Of a stretch of 64,000 nt of DNA, positions 36,640 through 46,051 are shown piece by piece. Source of the stretch: Pseudomonas psychrophila HA-4. GTDB lineage: Bacteria; Pseudomonadota; Gammaproteobacteria; Pseudomonadales; Pseudomonadaceae. A program made the translations under genes and the position numbers. The stretch covers positions 1 through 64,000 of the forward strand of contig NZ_ALJC01000050.1 in the NCBI RefSeq assembly GCF_000282975.1, in the 5' to 3' direction. A model generated the notes under the pieces. That model saw only the letters and a program-made list of their open reading frames with translations. It ran no database searches and was not told the DNA's origin. Numbering within the stretch: the first letter of the stretch is position 1; every line of letters begins with the position of its first letter.

Positions 36640-37524
36640 TCAAGAAGTAAACGCGCGTGAGATAGCAACAAAGCTCGGCCCAGCCAAAACGATCATGAGC
36701 GCCGGGAACAGAAACGCCATCATCACCACCGACATCTTCGCGGACATTTTGGAGATGTATTCCTCCATACGGGTCATACGCCGATCATCAAGAAGCTCTT
36801 TTAGGGTCTGCAACGATTTCATCGCGCCACCCCCCTGCTGAATTAATTGTTGAAGAATCACGCAGGTGTCATTGAACTCATCCACCTGCAGCATGCTCGC
36901 GGTTTTGCTCAGTTCCTGGCTCAACTCCAACCCTGAGTCGACGCGAGACAGAATCAGCCGTAACTCGCCGGTGAGTACCGGCAGCAACTGCCGCGCCTCC
37001 GAACTGAGCACCCGCAGTGCCTGCTCAACGGCCATGCCTGACTCAAACAAAATGCGCAGCAAGGGGATGAAGGTCGACACCTCTATCGCCACCTCTTCCT
37101 GCCGCTTTTTCGCCACGTAAGCCAGCATTCGCTTAGGGATCAGATAGCCCAATGCCAACGCGCACAGCAGCACAACTAACTGGTTGCCCGAGCGCGGAAA
37201 GAACACCTCATGTCCTAAAAACACCAGCCCGGCGAACGCGACTGGCGTGCCGATCTGAAACGCCGCAAACAGTGAGCGTTGACTCGCGCTACGCCAACCC
37301 ACACGGTTAAGCAGCGTCTGGGTTTCGGTGTCTAGTGACACTGAGCGCTGCCCAAATTTGCTGTCACCCAGGGCTCGCATCCAGAGTCGGAGCTTGCTCG
37401 GCCCGGTTTTTTCACCGTCCAGCCGTTGCATCACTCGCTGCTGGCGCATACGTTCTTGGACCATGTGGCTGATCAACAACCCCAGAGCGCCGAGCAGCAG
37501 AGTTGCGCAAATTAGATAGACCAT
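36640..37524 (-). CDS. tadC: TadC inner-membrane platform protein
   Basis: A 294-aa type II/IV secretion F-domain (GspF-like) protein with membrane helices at the N-terminus, centre and C-terminus. The conserved cytoplasmic block is VAIEVSTFIPLLRILFESGMAVEQALRVLS (key part LRILFESGMAVEQAL) and the family ending is MSAKMSVVMMAFLFPALM. It pairs with TadB as the platform on which the TadA ATPase acts. ATG at 37524 follows the tadB stop with one base between. Confidence 0.92.
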   Translation of the reverse strand: MVYLICATLLLGALGLLISHMVQERMRQQRVMQRLDGEKTGPSKLRLWMRALGDSKFGQRSVSLDTETQTLLNRVGWRSASQRSLFAAFQIGTPVAFAGLVFLGHEVFFPRSGNQLVVLLCALALGYLIPKRMLAYVAKKRQEEVAIEVSTFIPLLRILFESGMAVEQALRVLSSEARQLLPVLTGELRLILSRVDSGLELSQELSKTASMLQVDEFNDTCVILQQLIQQGGGAMKSLQTLKELLDDRRMTRMEEYISKMSAKMSVVMMAFLFPALMIVLAGPSFVAISRAFTS

Positions 37525-37525
37525 G

Positions 37526-38410
37526 TCATACGCTCCGCACCATGCGCCACAGGGCAAAACTGCCCAATAGTTGCAAGCCAACAGCTGTTAGCAACATGTG
37601 CTGACCGCCCACGTCATGCCACATTTTGAGCATGTAGCCCGGGTTGGTGAGCATAAAATAGCCAACCACCAGCACCGGCAGCAGGCCCAAAACCCACGCT
37701 GTTACACGGGTCTCACCCGTCATGGCTTTTAGCTTGCGGGCTCCTTGTTCGCGCTCACGAATCAGGACCATCAGGTTTGTCAGCAGCTCACTGGCATTGC
37801 CGCCATAACGGTGGTTAACCTTCAGCCCGAGGGCGAACATGCGAAATTCGTCGCGCTCATACAGCTCAGCAAAATCGTGTACTGCCTCAGGCAAGCTCAC
37901 CCCTAACTGCACGTTACGTGACACCCGACTGATGCTGCTTTTAAGCGGTTCATTAGCCGCCTCGATGGCAGTCAATACGGCATCGGACAAGGTGCGGCCC
38001 GACTTCAAGCTGCGTACACAGTGATCAAGCAATTGAGGCAGTTGCTCCACCATGCGCCGAACCCTGCGGTGGTAGCGCCAGCTGACAAACAGTTTCAGCA
38101 CAACGGGTGGCAGCACCACAAACGCAAGCAGGAATACCCAGCCCCCCAGCAGTCCCGCCAACAGCGCAGCCCCCAGCCAAAGGCTCAACCACACGCCCAG
38201 GCGCTCCGAAGGGCGACCCAGCCCGGCCTGTAAAAACGCCCGATCCAGCCACGCGATACCTGGCGCTTTTTCAGCCGTTTGCGGCAAGCCTTCGGTCAAG
38301 CGGTCCAGCACCCGATGGGTCGCCGGATCACGCAGGGTGCGATAGGCCAAGTTCATCGACATCCCGAACATCAATACACTGATCGTAAAAAGCACTAAGG
38401 CGGGAGTCAT
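37526..38410 (-). CDS. tadB: TadB inner-membrane platform protein
   Basis: A 294-aa F-domain protein, like TadC in length and fold. N-terminal and central membrane helices flank the cytoplasmic region QLPQLLDHCVRSLKSGRTLSDAV, and the C-terminal helices follow REQGARKLKAMTGETRVTAW. AAGGGG precedes the ATG at 38410. The upstream tadA gene ends 10 bp before. It works with TadC and TadA in extruding Flp pilin. Confidence 0.92.
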   Translation of the reverse strand: MTPALVLFTISVLMFGMSMNLAYRTLRDPATHRVLDRLTEGLPQTAEKAPGIAWLDRAFLQAGLGRPSERLGVWLSLWLGAALLAGLLGGWVFLLAFVVLPPVVLKLFVSWRYHRRVRRMVEQLPQLLDHCVRSLKSGRTLSDAVLTAIEAANEPLKSSISRVSRNVQLGVSLPEAVHDFAELYERDEFRMFALGLKVNHRYGGNASELLTNLMVLIREREQGARKLKAMTGETRVTAWVLGLLPVLVVGYFMLTNPGYMLKMWHDVGGQHMLLTAVGLQLLGSFALWRMVRSV

Positions 38411-38420
38411 GTTCAGCCCC

Positions 38421-39691
<1,271 letters not shown>

Positions 39692-39695
<4 letters not shown>

Positions 39696-40891
39696 TTCGA
39701 CCCCCACAGGCGGTTCAGCCAATGACCGGAACCGTCAGAAGACTGCCCCGGCAACAGCGAACGCTTCGCCAACTGATCACCTATTTTTTTCAATCCCTGA
39801 CACAGGGACTCGCGCGGTGCCAACTCATACAGCGTCACCGCCTGATTCTTGGCATTGATCCGCAACTCGGGGCTCAGCGGTAACGTGGCCATCACCGGGA
39901 AACCAAAACTTTTGGCCAGCGCATCAGCATCCGGGGCAACGCCGCGCAAGTAACGGTCGACCACCAAGGCGGCGTGTTCCAGCTTCATACCCTTGGCACG
40001 CCACACGCTGAGCACGTCCAGATTGCGTCGACAATCGAGCACACTCTGATCGGTGTACCAGAGCAATTTGTCGCAATGGCTGACAAAGGTCCGTAAGGCC
40101 TCACCGTCCGGTTGCCCCGTGAGGTTCACCACGATGTGTTGAAAGTGCTGACGCAGGGCGCTGAGTAACATGAACAACTCGGCGGCGCTGGTCTGCTCCA
40201 CCGGCTCATCGTTGGCACTGCTGGCCAGGACGCGCATGCCACCCGGCGCACTGGTAAAAGCACTGTCGATCAAGGTGCTGTCCAGACGACGCAAATGACG
40301 CAGGGCATCGCCAAAAAAGAACGAACTTTCTAGGCCCAGCAACGCTAGGCCGTCGCCCCGCGGAACCCCTAAATCTAGAAACAGGGTGTTCTGCCCGCTC
40401 TTTTGCACTTCCAATCCCAAGTGGCTGGCGACCAATGCACCATCGGCGTTGCATTGCGCGCTGAACAACACCGTCAAACCACCCAACTCGGTATTCGGCA
40501 CAGTCGGCGGCAAGCGTTTGCTCAAGCGCCGAACCAACCCGGCCACCTCACTGGAGCGCGAGCCGTAGGCGACAAAGTCTCGCGCCCCGGCACGCATTGC
40601 ATTTAACACCAACTGGTTATCCATGCCGTCGCCCAACGCGACAATGGCCAGCATCGGTTTGGCTTCCAGCGCACCTTCAATCAACGCGCACTGTGACACC
40701 ACTTTTTCGCGGTCCAGCCCCACAAACACCAAGCCGGCGAAGGTCACGTCAATCAACGCCAGCAACTCATCCAGGCTACTGTTTCCGGCGCCCACCACTT
40801 GCCCCAGCGGCGCCAGCGCACCTTGTAACCACTCAAGGTCCGTGTTGTTGCGCGTCAGCGCGAGAAACGTCTGGCTTAGGCTCTGGCTCAT
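39692..40891 (-). CDS. tadZ: TadZ/CpaE pilus-localising ATPase-like protein
   Basis: A 399-aa protein: an atypical receiver-like N-terminal domain (about 1-130, ending YGSRSSEVAGLVRRL) and a MinD/ParA-like domain. The expected deviant Walker A lies in VLFSAQCNADGALVASHLG, where the usual KGG..KT residues are missing. TadZ family members position the Tad machinery at the pole. It overlaps both rcpA and tadA by 4 bp (ATGA), showing a tightly coupled operon. Confidence 0.87.
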
Positions 40892-42114
40892 TGGGATAAC
40901 CCACTACGGCGGTTGAAATTGCCGTTTTCAAGGAAGTACAGGCGATACCAGTTAGGGTCATAATTGCGCAGATTTTCGCCAGGCAGATTAGGCAACTGTG
41001 CGTTAGCTGCCAGCGGCTGAACCAAATGCGGGGTCACGATCATCAGCAGTTCTTTGTCTTCGCGGCTGATGTTCGAATCACGGAAGAACGCGCCGAGTAC
41101 CGGAATGTCGCCAAGCCCCGGAAATTTATTGACCTGCGAACTGTTTCGCGAGCTGATCAAGCCACTGATGACGAAGCTCTCACCATCGCCCAATGAAATG
41201 CTGGTATCGGTGCGCCGAATATTCAGCCCCGGCACCGCAGTGCCGGCAATCGTCACCGCATTGGTGTAATCCAGCTCACTGACTTCGGGCGCCACTTTCA
41301 GCAAGATCCGATCACGCCCTATTACCGTCGGGGTCAGCGTGAGACGAATACCAAACTCCTTGTACTCGATGGAAACGTTATCGCTGCCACTGCTGGGCAC
41401 CGGGATAGGCACTTCGCCACCCGCTAGAAACGTTGCACTCTGCCCACTTAATGCGACCAAACTTGGGCGCGCCAAGGTGTAGGCAAAGCCACTGCCTTCC
41501 AGCGCATTGATCATGGCTTTGACCCGTCCACCGCCAAAACCAATGTTGAAGTACTTGCCGTTAGCCACCGGCCCACCGGTTATGACGCTCTCGGCATTGC
41601 TGATAAATGAGCCCGGTGATCCGAACAGAAAGTCCTTGCCCATGCCGAAAATCGAGGTGCTGGCTTCTTGCAACTTAGTGCGGCTGACTTCAACAAAACG
41701 AATATCGGTTTGCACCTGGCTGGGCAATGTCGCATCGGCAGACGGTGGCAATGCGCTGCTGGTAAAGCCTTCAGTGGCTCTGCCTTTGACGAATACCATG
41801 CTTTGGCGCGGCGACTTCGAACAGGCAGTCCAGACCATCAGGCTGGTAGTGCCCGGCGCCACACCGGTGAGCAAAAAGTCATTGCTGCCATTGGCATGCA
41901 CATCGGCAATGCTTGGGTCGCCCACGGCAATGCGCGAAATGCTGACGGGGGAGTTCAGTGCTTGCTGGGCGCCTTGGGCCACTTCCACCACCGCAGGCAA
42001 CTGCCCAAGCGCGGTGCAATTGTTCGAGGCGGCCAACGCCATTTCAACGGTTAAGCTGCTCAAGACCAATGTCCAGGCAACTCGTTTGTACAGTGCAACG
42101 CGACGTTCGCTCAT
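40888..42114 (-). CDS. rcpA: RcpA/CpaC outer-membrane secretin
   Basis: A 408-aa secretin with a signal peptide (MSERRVALYKRVAWTLVLSS..). The N-terminal pilus-secretin domain includes NSPVSISRIAVGDPSIADV, and the C-terminal secretin domain carries SFVISGLISSRNS, VNKFPGLGDIPVLGAFFRD and ELLMIVTPHLVQPL. It forms the outer-membrane channel for the Flp pilus. AAGGAAG lies before the ATG. rcpC is 26 bp upstream. Confidence 0.94.
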   Translation of the reverse strand: MSERRVALYKRVAWTLVLSSLTVEMALAASNNCTALGQLPAVVEVAQGAQQALNSPVSISRIAVGDPSIADVHANGSNDFLLTGVAPGTTSLMVWTACSKSPRQSMVFVKGRATEGFTSSALPPSADATLPSQVQTDIRFVEVSRTKLQEASTSIFGMGKDFLFGSPGSFISNAESVITGGPVANGKYFNIGFGGGRVKAMINALEGSGFAYTLARPSLVALSGQSATFLAGGEVPIPVPSSGSDNVSIEYKEFGIRLTLTPTVIGRDRILLKVAPEVSELDYTNAVTIAGTAVPGLNIRRTDTSISLGDGESFVISGLISSRNSSQVNKFPGLGDIPVLGAFFRDSNISREDKELLMIVTPHLVQPLAANAQLPNLPGENLRNYDPNWYRLYFLENGNFNRRSGLSQ

Positions 42115-42140
42115 GGTGGACTTCCTTGTAGATCAGGATT

Positions 42141-43076
42141 TTATTGACCAGGCTGCTTGGCCGCTTGATTGCCGCGAATAATTTCAATACCGCGTGGCCG
42201 AGGAACACCGTAATGACCGGGCACCGAGGCTTTTACCGGGTTGACCATGGACAACTGGTTGAACTGATACAGGCTGCGCTTAGCGTTATCGAGATTGCTC
42301 GAGGCCTCTTTTTCGCCTGCCCAGTATTTGCTCAGGCGCTGCTCTTGGGCACTGCGCACGGCCAAGCGCAGCGTCCCGGCCTGGGTGGCAAGCATCAGTT
42401 GATCCAGCAACGGCTCGGGAACGGCCAGCACTGCGGTCCGGGCAGCGACGCGGCGTTGTGTTTGCTTCAAAGCCTCTTCGGCATTCAGCGGGGGATTGGC
42501 CGGTTGGCCGTCGCTGGTCAGGCCCATCTCATCACCCACACTCAACACCCGCACGGCGGGCAGCACCACCTGCGCGGACTGTTGCGGGTTGGCCGTGTCT
42601 TGGCGCAAAAACAGAAGAACGTCGACGTAATCGCCTGGTGTTAATTGCCCTGCGGCGCCGATGACTTCGTCAATCGCTACTGCCAGAGCGCGCTCATCAG
42701 GACGAATCATTCGCGCCAATGGCCCACCCACTTCAAAACTTTGCTCATTCAGCCACGTACCAGCACTGAGGCTGCGCCAGGGTGTGCGACCCACCGCCTG
42801 ATCAAGCGAGGAGAAGCTGCCAATCGGTGCTGTGTGCAATTTTTCTACGGTGAGGTCATCGGCTATCAGCGCCACGTGGGGTGGCACATCGCGGGTGAGC
42901 ACGACCACTAGCTTAAGGGTTTTGTCCTCAACGGCGGCCACACCTTGCTCAACGACCTCTGTGACCGGAACGGCAGCAACCGGCTGTTGCCGGCTTAACA
43001 CCAGCCCCCAGTAACCGGTGGCAATGGCGCCCACAAACAGCACGCCTGCCAGTATTAAACTACGTCGATTGTTCAT
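42141..43076 (-). CDS. rcpC: RcpC/CpaB pilus assembly protein
   Basis: A 311-aa periplasmic protein anchored by an N-terminal helix (SLILAGVLFVGAIATGYWGL). The SAF domain includes LTRDVPPHVALIADDLTVEKL and RTPWRSLSAGTWLNEQSF; then comes the RcpC/CpaB domain (IRPDERALAVAIDEVIGAAGQL, PGDYVDVLL). RcpC is thought to modify or stabilise the pilus with the RcpA channel. ATG at 43076 has GGAG 7 nt upstream. It is the first gene of the nine-gene minus-strand operon and is divergent from flp. Confidence 0.92.
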   Translation of the reverse strand: MNNRRSLILAGVLFVGAIATGYWGLVLSRQQPVAAVPVTEVVEQGVAAVEDKTLKLVVVLTRDVPPHVALIADDLTVEKLHTAPIGSFSSLDQAVGRTPWRSLSAGTWLNEQSFEVGGPLARMIRPDERALAVAIDEVIGAAGQLTPGDYVDVLLFLRQDTANPQQSAQVVLPAVRVLSVGDEMGLTSDGQPANPPLNAEEALKQTQRRVAARTAVLAVPEPLLDQLMLATQAGTLRLAVRSAQEQRLSKYWAGEKEASSNLDNAKRSLYQFNQLSMVNPVKASVPGHYGVPRPRGIEIIRGNQAAKQPGQ

Positions 43077-43415
43077 AAACACACTCCCCTTCTTCTTGAC
43101 TGCGCACTGCTGATAAATGACCCGCTCGCACTCAGGCAGTTATGAACAGGCAACGCTGTTACAACCGTTTCGCTATTTGAAAATAGCGCACGCAAATCAA
43201 AATGCCATTAGTGGAACTAAAAATCTTTAATACATTCTGATTACCTTGATTCAGCACACATTTTTCCCGGCACTCTTTAGGATTAATACTTTCTGATTAG
43301 TTAGTTATTACAGTTGCTGAATCATTAATTATTGCCAATTCTGTAATGGCAAATGGGAACCACGCAGTATCACAATGACGCAGTGCCCTCCCCCGGTGCA
43401 CCAAGGAGATGTCAG
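43077..43415. promoter_or_regulatory. divergent rcpC-flp promoter region
   Basis: A 339-bp AT-rich region without a gene. It holds a direct repeat TTAATACATTCTGATTA (43227-43243) and TTAATACTTTCTGATTA (43283-43299), 16 of 17 identical and 56 bp apart; a palindrome CGCTATTT-GA-AAATAGCG (43171-43188); and TTGCCA/TGGCAA arms (43332-43352). The repeats are candidate binding sites for an activator of both flp and rcpC; PprB is the obvious candidate. Confidence 0.7.
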
Positions 43416-43634
43416 ATGTTTTTAAATACTGTTCTTACCGTATATGTCACTACCCAAGTATTCCTGACACGCCAAGCCAAACTGTTTGTTCAACGAACAG
43501 AAGGTGCGTCGGGTATTGAATACGCCATTATTGCGGCGATGGTGGCGGTGGTCATTGCTGGGTTATCACCGGCCGTGCAAACAGAGGTCACCAGTATCTT
43601 TACCAAGATCACGGCAGGATTGAAAACAGCTTGA
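43416..43634 (+). CDS. flp: Flp type IVb pilin
   Basis: A 72-aa pilin precursor. A leader ends in QRTEGASG, cleavage is expected at G/IEYAIIAAMVAVVIAG, and the mature pilin is very short (about 45 residues), as usual for Flp. The conserved Glu and Tyr follow the cleavage site. AAGGAGAT lies 8 nt before the ATG at 43416; reading from further upstream adds an unlikely leader. It is the structural subunit of the pilus made by the divergent rcp-tad operon and is processed by FppA. Confidence 0.93.
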   Translation: MFLNTVLTVYVTTQVFLTRQAKLFVQRTEGASGIEYAIIAAMVAVVIAGLSPAVQTEVTSIFTKITAGLKTA

Positions 43635-43654
43635 TTCATGGGTGACTAAGAGTA

Positions 43655-44059
43655 ATGGGCATGCTTCCTTTCTCAACACGCCAACAGTTGCTCTTGGTGG
43701 ATGACGAAGAAGACGCACTGCTGGAGTTGGCTGAACTGTTGGAGGGCGAGAACTTTTGTTGCTTCACGGCAACATCAGTCACACTCGCCCTTCAACAGTT
43801 GACCCAACACCCAGACATTGCACTGGTCATCACCGACCTCCGTATGCCGGAGGAAAGCGGCATTGAGCTGATTCAGCGCCTGCGCAAACACACATCGCGC
43901 CAGCATTTACCGGTCATCGTCATATCGGGGCACGCCGACATGAACGATGTCAGTGACCTCTTGCGCTTGCAGGTTCTGGACCTGTTTCGCAAGCCCATCT
44001 ATCACGTGCGCCTGATTAACACCCTCGACACTCTCTTCCCGATACCCACTGTTTTATAA
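43655..44059 (+). CDS. single-domain response regulator next to flp
   Basis: A 134-aa receiver domain without an output domain. The acidic pair is VDDEED, the acceptor is D61 in VITDLRMPEESG, and the conserved Lys is in LFRKPIYH. The receiver is most like that of PprB within this window. It starts 20 bp after flp and is probably on the flp transcript; an ATG two codons later is possible. Roles as a phosphate sink or adaptor for PprA are conceivable but not shown. No counterpart beside flp is recalled from the P. aeruginosa locus. Confidence 0.85.
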   Translation: MGMLPFSTRQQLLLVDDEEDALLELAELLEGENFCCFTATSVTLALQQLTQHPDIALVITDLRMPEESGIELIQRLRKHTSRQHLPVIVISGHADMNDVSDLLRLQVLDLFRKPIYHVRLINTLDTLFPIPTVL

Positions 44060-44185
44060 CGCTCCATTCCCCGTTTTATTACCCATAAACTCCCATAAAG
44101 GCTGTGATCATTTGATCTGTCACGCGCCTGAATACCTGCACGCAAACACATCAAACGATGACAACCCTGGGAAGTTTAAACAGAC

Positions 44186-45868
44186 TTACAACTGATAACT
44201 AAAGCTCAACGTATAGCGTGGCCGACGATTAAAACTGTCCAGTGCCATATCCGACATTGGCTTAGCAACTTCCACTGCAATATTGTAATAACGCTTATCG
44301 CCAAAACGCAGCCCAACCGCAGCAGACGACATATCAGAGCCTTTAAGAGGAAGTTCATTGAACCATGTTTTTGCCCTGTCCAAAACGGCATACGGCTGTA
44401 ACAATTTCACCCACTCGCCTTCGCGGTTAACGCTGTAGTTGAGTTCATACGCAACGCCCCAGCCTTTATCACCGGAGGCCTGATCATCGGGATAACCGCG
44501 ACCAAAGTTCTGCCCCCCAAAAGCAGCACGCTCACTGTTCGGCAAACTGTCGTCAGTCCAATACAACGCACCCGACATCACACCTTGCCAATTGTCGAAG
44601 AAGGTATCGCTTTGCACCCCAGATACGCGCAGACGAAAGAAGTCCAAGTCGTAGCGAGTGCCGGTCAAGTTGCTCTCGGTCTTGGCCCCCATACCATTAA
44701 TACCTTGGTACACACCGCCACTGACAATACGCAACTGACTGGCCGTGGACGTGCGCCAGTCACCCTCAAAGGCCAGTGCTCGGACATTGGTTTTTTCACT
44801 GATACTTTGCGAATACCCGACCACCTCATAGTCGGTCTTGTCGTTGACCCCGTACAAGCGGCCCGCGACGCTTAGCCATTGGTCCGGCGCGACAATTAGC
44901 GGGTGGCTGACGCCAATCGAAAAACGATCATTCTCGCGATGGGGCTTGAGCTCAAAGCCATCACTGGTGGCAATGTTGGTGCCCGGATCACTGCGATAAC
45001 GCGCGCCATACAGGCTCAACTGCGTGCCTTCGGCGTTGAGGTATTGGCTGTAATCGAGACGGTAGTAGTGCTCTTTGTCGTTGCCGGGCGGGAACAATCC
45101 GCTCAAGGTCAGTTGCTCGGCCATGGCAGTTTGCGAGTTGCTGCTCACGCCAAACAAGGCCTGGGTACTGCCACGACTGCCTTCCGTCATGCTCATGCTG
45201 GTGGTGAAAGGTTTGCGGCTGGCAGTGACATGCAGGGTTGCCGCACCATCCGTGGTGCCCGGCGGAGGCACTTGCGCCTGCAAGGTCACACCCGGAATCC
45301 GGCTCATCAGCGTGGCATATCGATCAAAGGTTTTGCGGGTCAACGGGCGCTCACCCTTGAGCTTATCGACCAGTTCATCAATAAATCCTTTGACCCGCCC
45401 TACATCGCCATCGACCTTGTAATCACGGATATACCCTTCGACCAACACCACGCGCACCAATCCTTGGTCAAAGTTCTGCGGGGGCAAAAAAGCATACGAC
45501 AACAAGTAGCCATCGGCTTGGTAACGCTGGGTGATGCTGCGCGTGGCCTCAATCAATTCGGCCAAGGTGATTTCATGCCCCAGTAACGGTTTATACGCCG
45601 CGCCCAACTCTTGCAGCGGGTACACCGTACCGCCTTCAATCTGCAATTTACGGATGGTCAGTTTGGTGCCCATCAATAACGGCTGAGATTCAGCGGCACC
45701 CGGTTTAGGCAGTTCCAGCGCAGGCGTCTGCGGGCGATAGGCATCCACCGGCAAGTTGGGCGTTGGCAGGGACTGCAGGGTGTCGTTGCTGTTGAGGTAA
45801 CGCGGAAGGGGTTCGGCACTCACATACGGGGTTAATGCCAAGAGTAAAAAAGGGACGTACGTTCGCAT
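44186..45868 (-). CDS. TpsB-family (ShlB/FhaC/HecB) outer-membrane transporter
   Basis: A 560-aa protein with a signal peptide (MRTYVPFLLLALTPYVSA). It has a POTRA region (LTIRKLQIEGGTVYPLQEL, QRYQADGYLLSYAFLPPQ, VLVEGYIRDYKVDGD) and a C-terminal barrel with FGRGYPDDQASGDKGWGVAYEL and a terminal strand ending in Leu (YTLSFSYQL). TpsB proteins export one large TpsA partner. No TpsA is in the window. The upstream same-strand gene encodes a glycine-rich lipoprotein, but a terminator lies between. GGAG precedes the ATG at 45868. Confidence 0.9.
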   Translation of the reverse strand: MRTYVPFLLLALTPYVSAEPLPRYLNSNDTLQSLPTPNLPVDAYRPQTPALELPKPGAAESQPLLMGTKLTIRKLQIEGGTVYPLQELGAAYKPLLGHEITLAELIEATRSITQRYQADGYLLSYAFLPPQNFDQGLVRVVLVEGYIRDYKVDGDVGRVKGFIDELVDKLKGERPLTRKTFDRYATLMSRIPGVTLQAQVPPPGTTDGAATLHVTASRKPFTTSMSMTEGSRGSTQALFGVSSNSQTAMAEQLTLSGLFPPGNDKEHYYRLDYSQYLNAEGTQLSLYGARYRSDPGTNIATSDGFELKPHRENDRFSIGVSHPLIVAPDQWLSVAGRLYGVNDKTDYEVVGYSQSISEKTNVRALAFEGDWRTSTASQLRIVSGGVYQGINGMGAKTESNLTGTRYDLDFFRLRVSGVQSDTFFDNWQGVMSGALYWTDDSLPNSERAAFGGQNFGRGYPDDQASGDKGWGVAYELNYSVNREGEWVKLLQPYAVLDRAKTWFNELPLKGSDMSSAAVGLRFGDKRYYNIAVEVAKPMSDMALDSFNRRPRYTLSFSYQL

Positions 45869-45960
45869 ATGACACTCCATGGTCAACTTCAGCGGCTTAA
45901 CGATCTGGGTCGTCATCTGGCGATGACGCTGTCCAAATAGCAGTCCTACAACCTGGACAT

Positions 45961-45995
45961 GAAAAAAGACGAGAGATCCAAATGAATCTCTCGTC
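45961..45995 (-). terminator. intrinsic terminator after the glycine-rich gene
   Basis: On the minus strand GACGAGAGAT (45995-45986) pairs with ATCTCTCGTC (45977-45968), followed by TTTTTTC. This is a strong Rho-independent terminator 57 bp after the glycine-rich gene stop, so the TpsB gene downstream needs read-through or its own promoter. Confidence 0.93.
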
Positions 45996-46051
45996 CCAAC
46001 CAAGCGTAGGCGTTGTAGAAGTGGCCGTCGAACCGGCCAGGTGCAATTTCG

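Noticed and set aside
44903..45586. 227-codon open frame opposite the TpsB gene
   Set aside because: Antisense to a clear outer-membrane transporter; no homology pattern or start signal.
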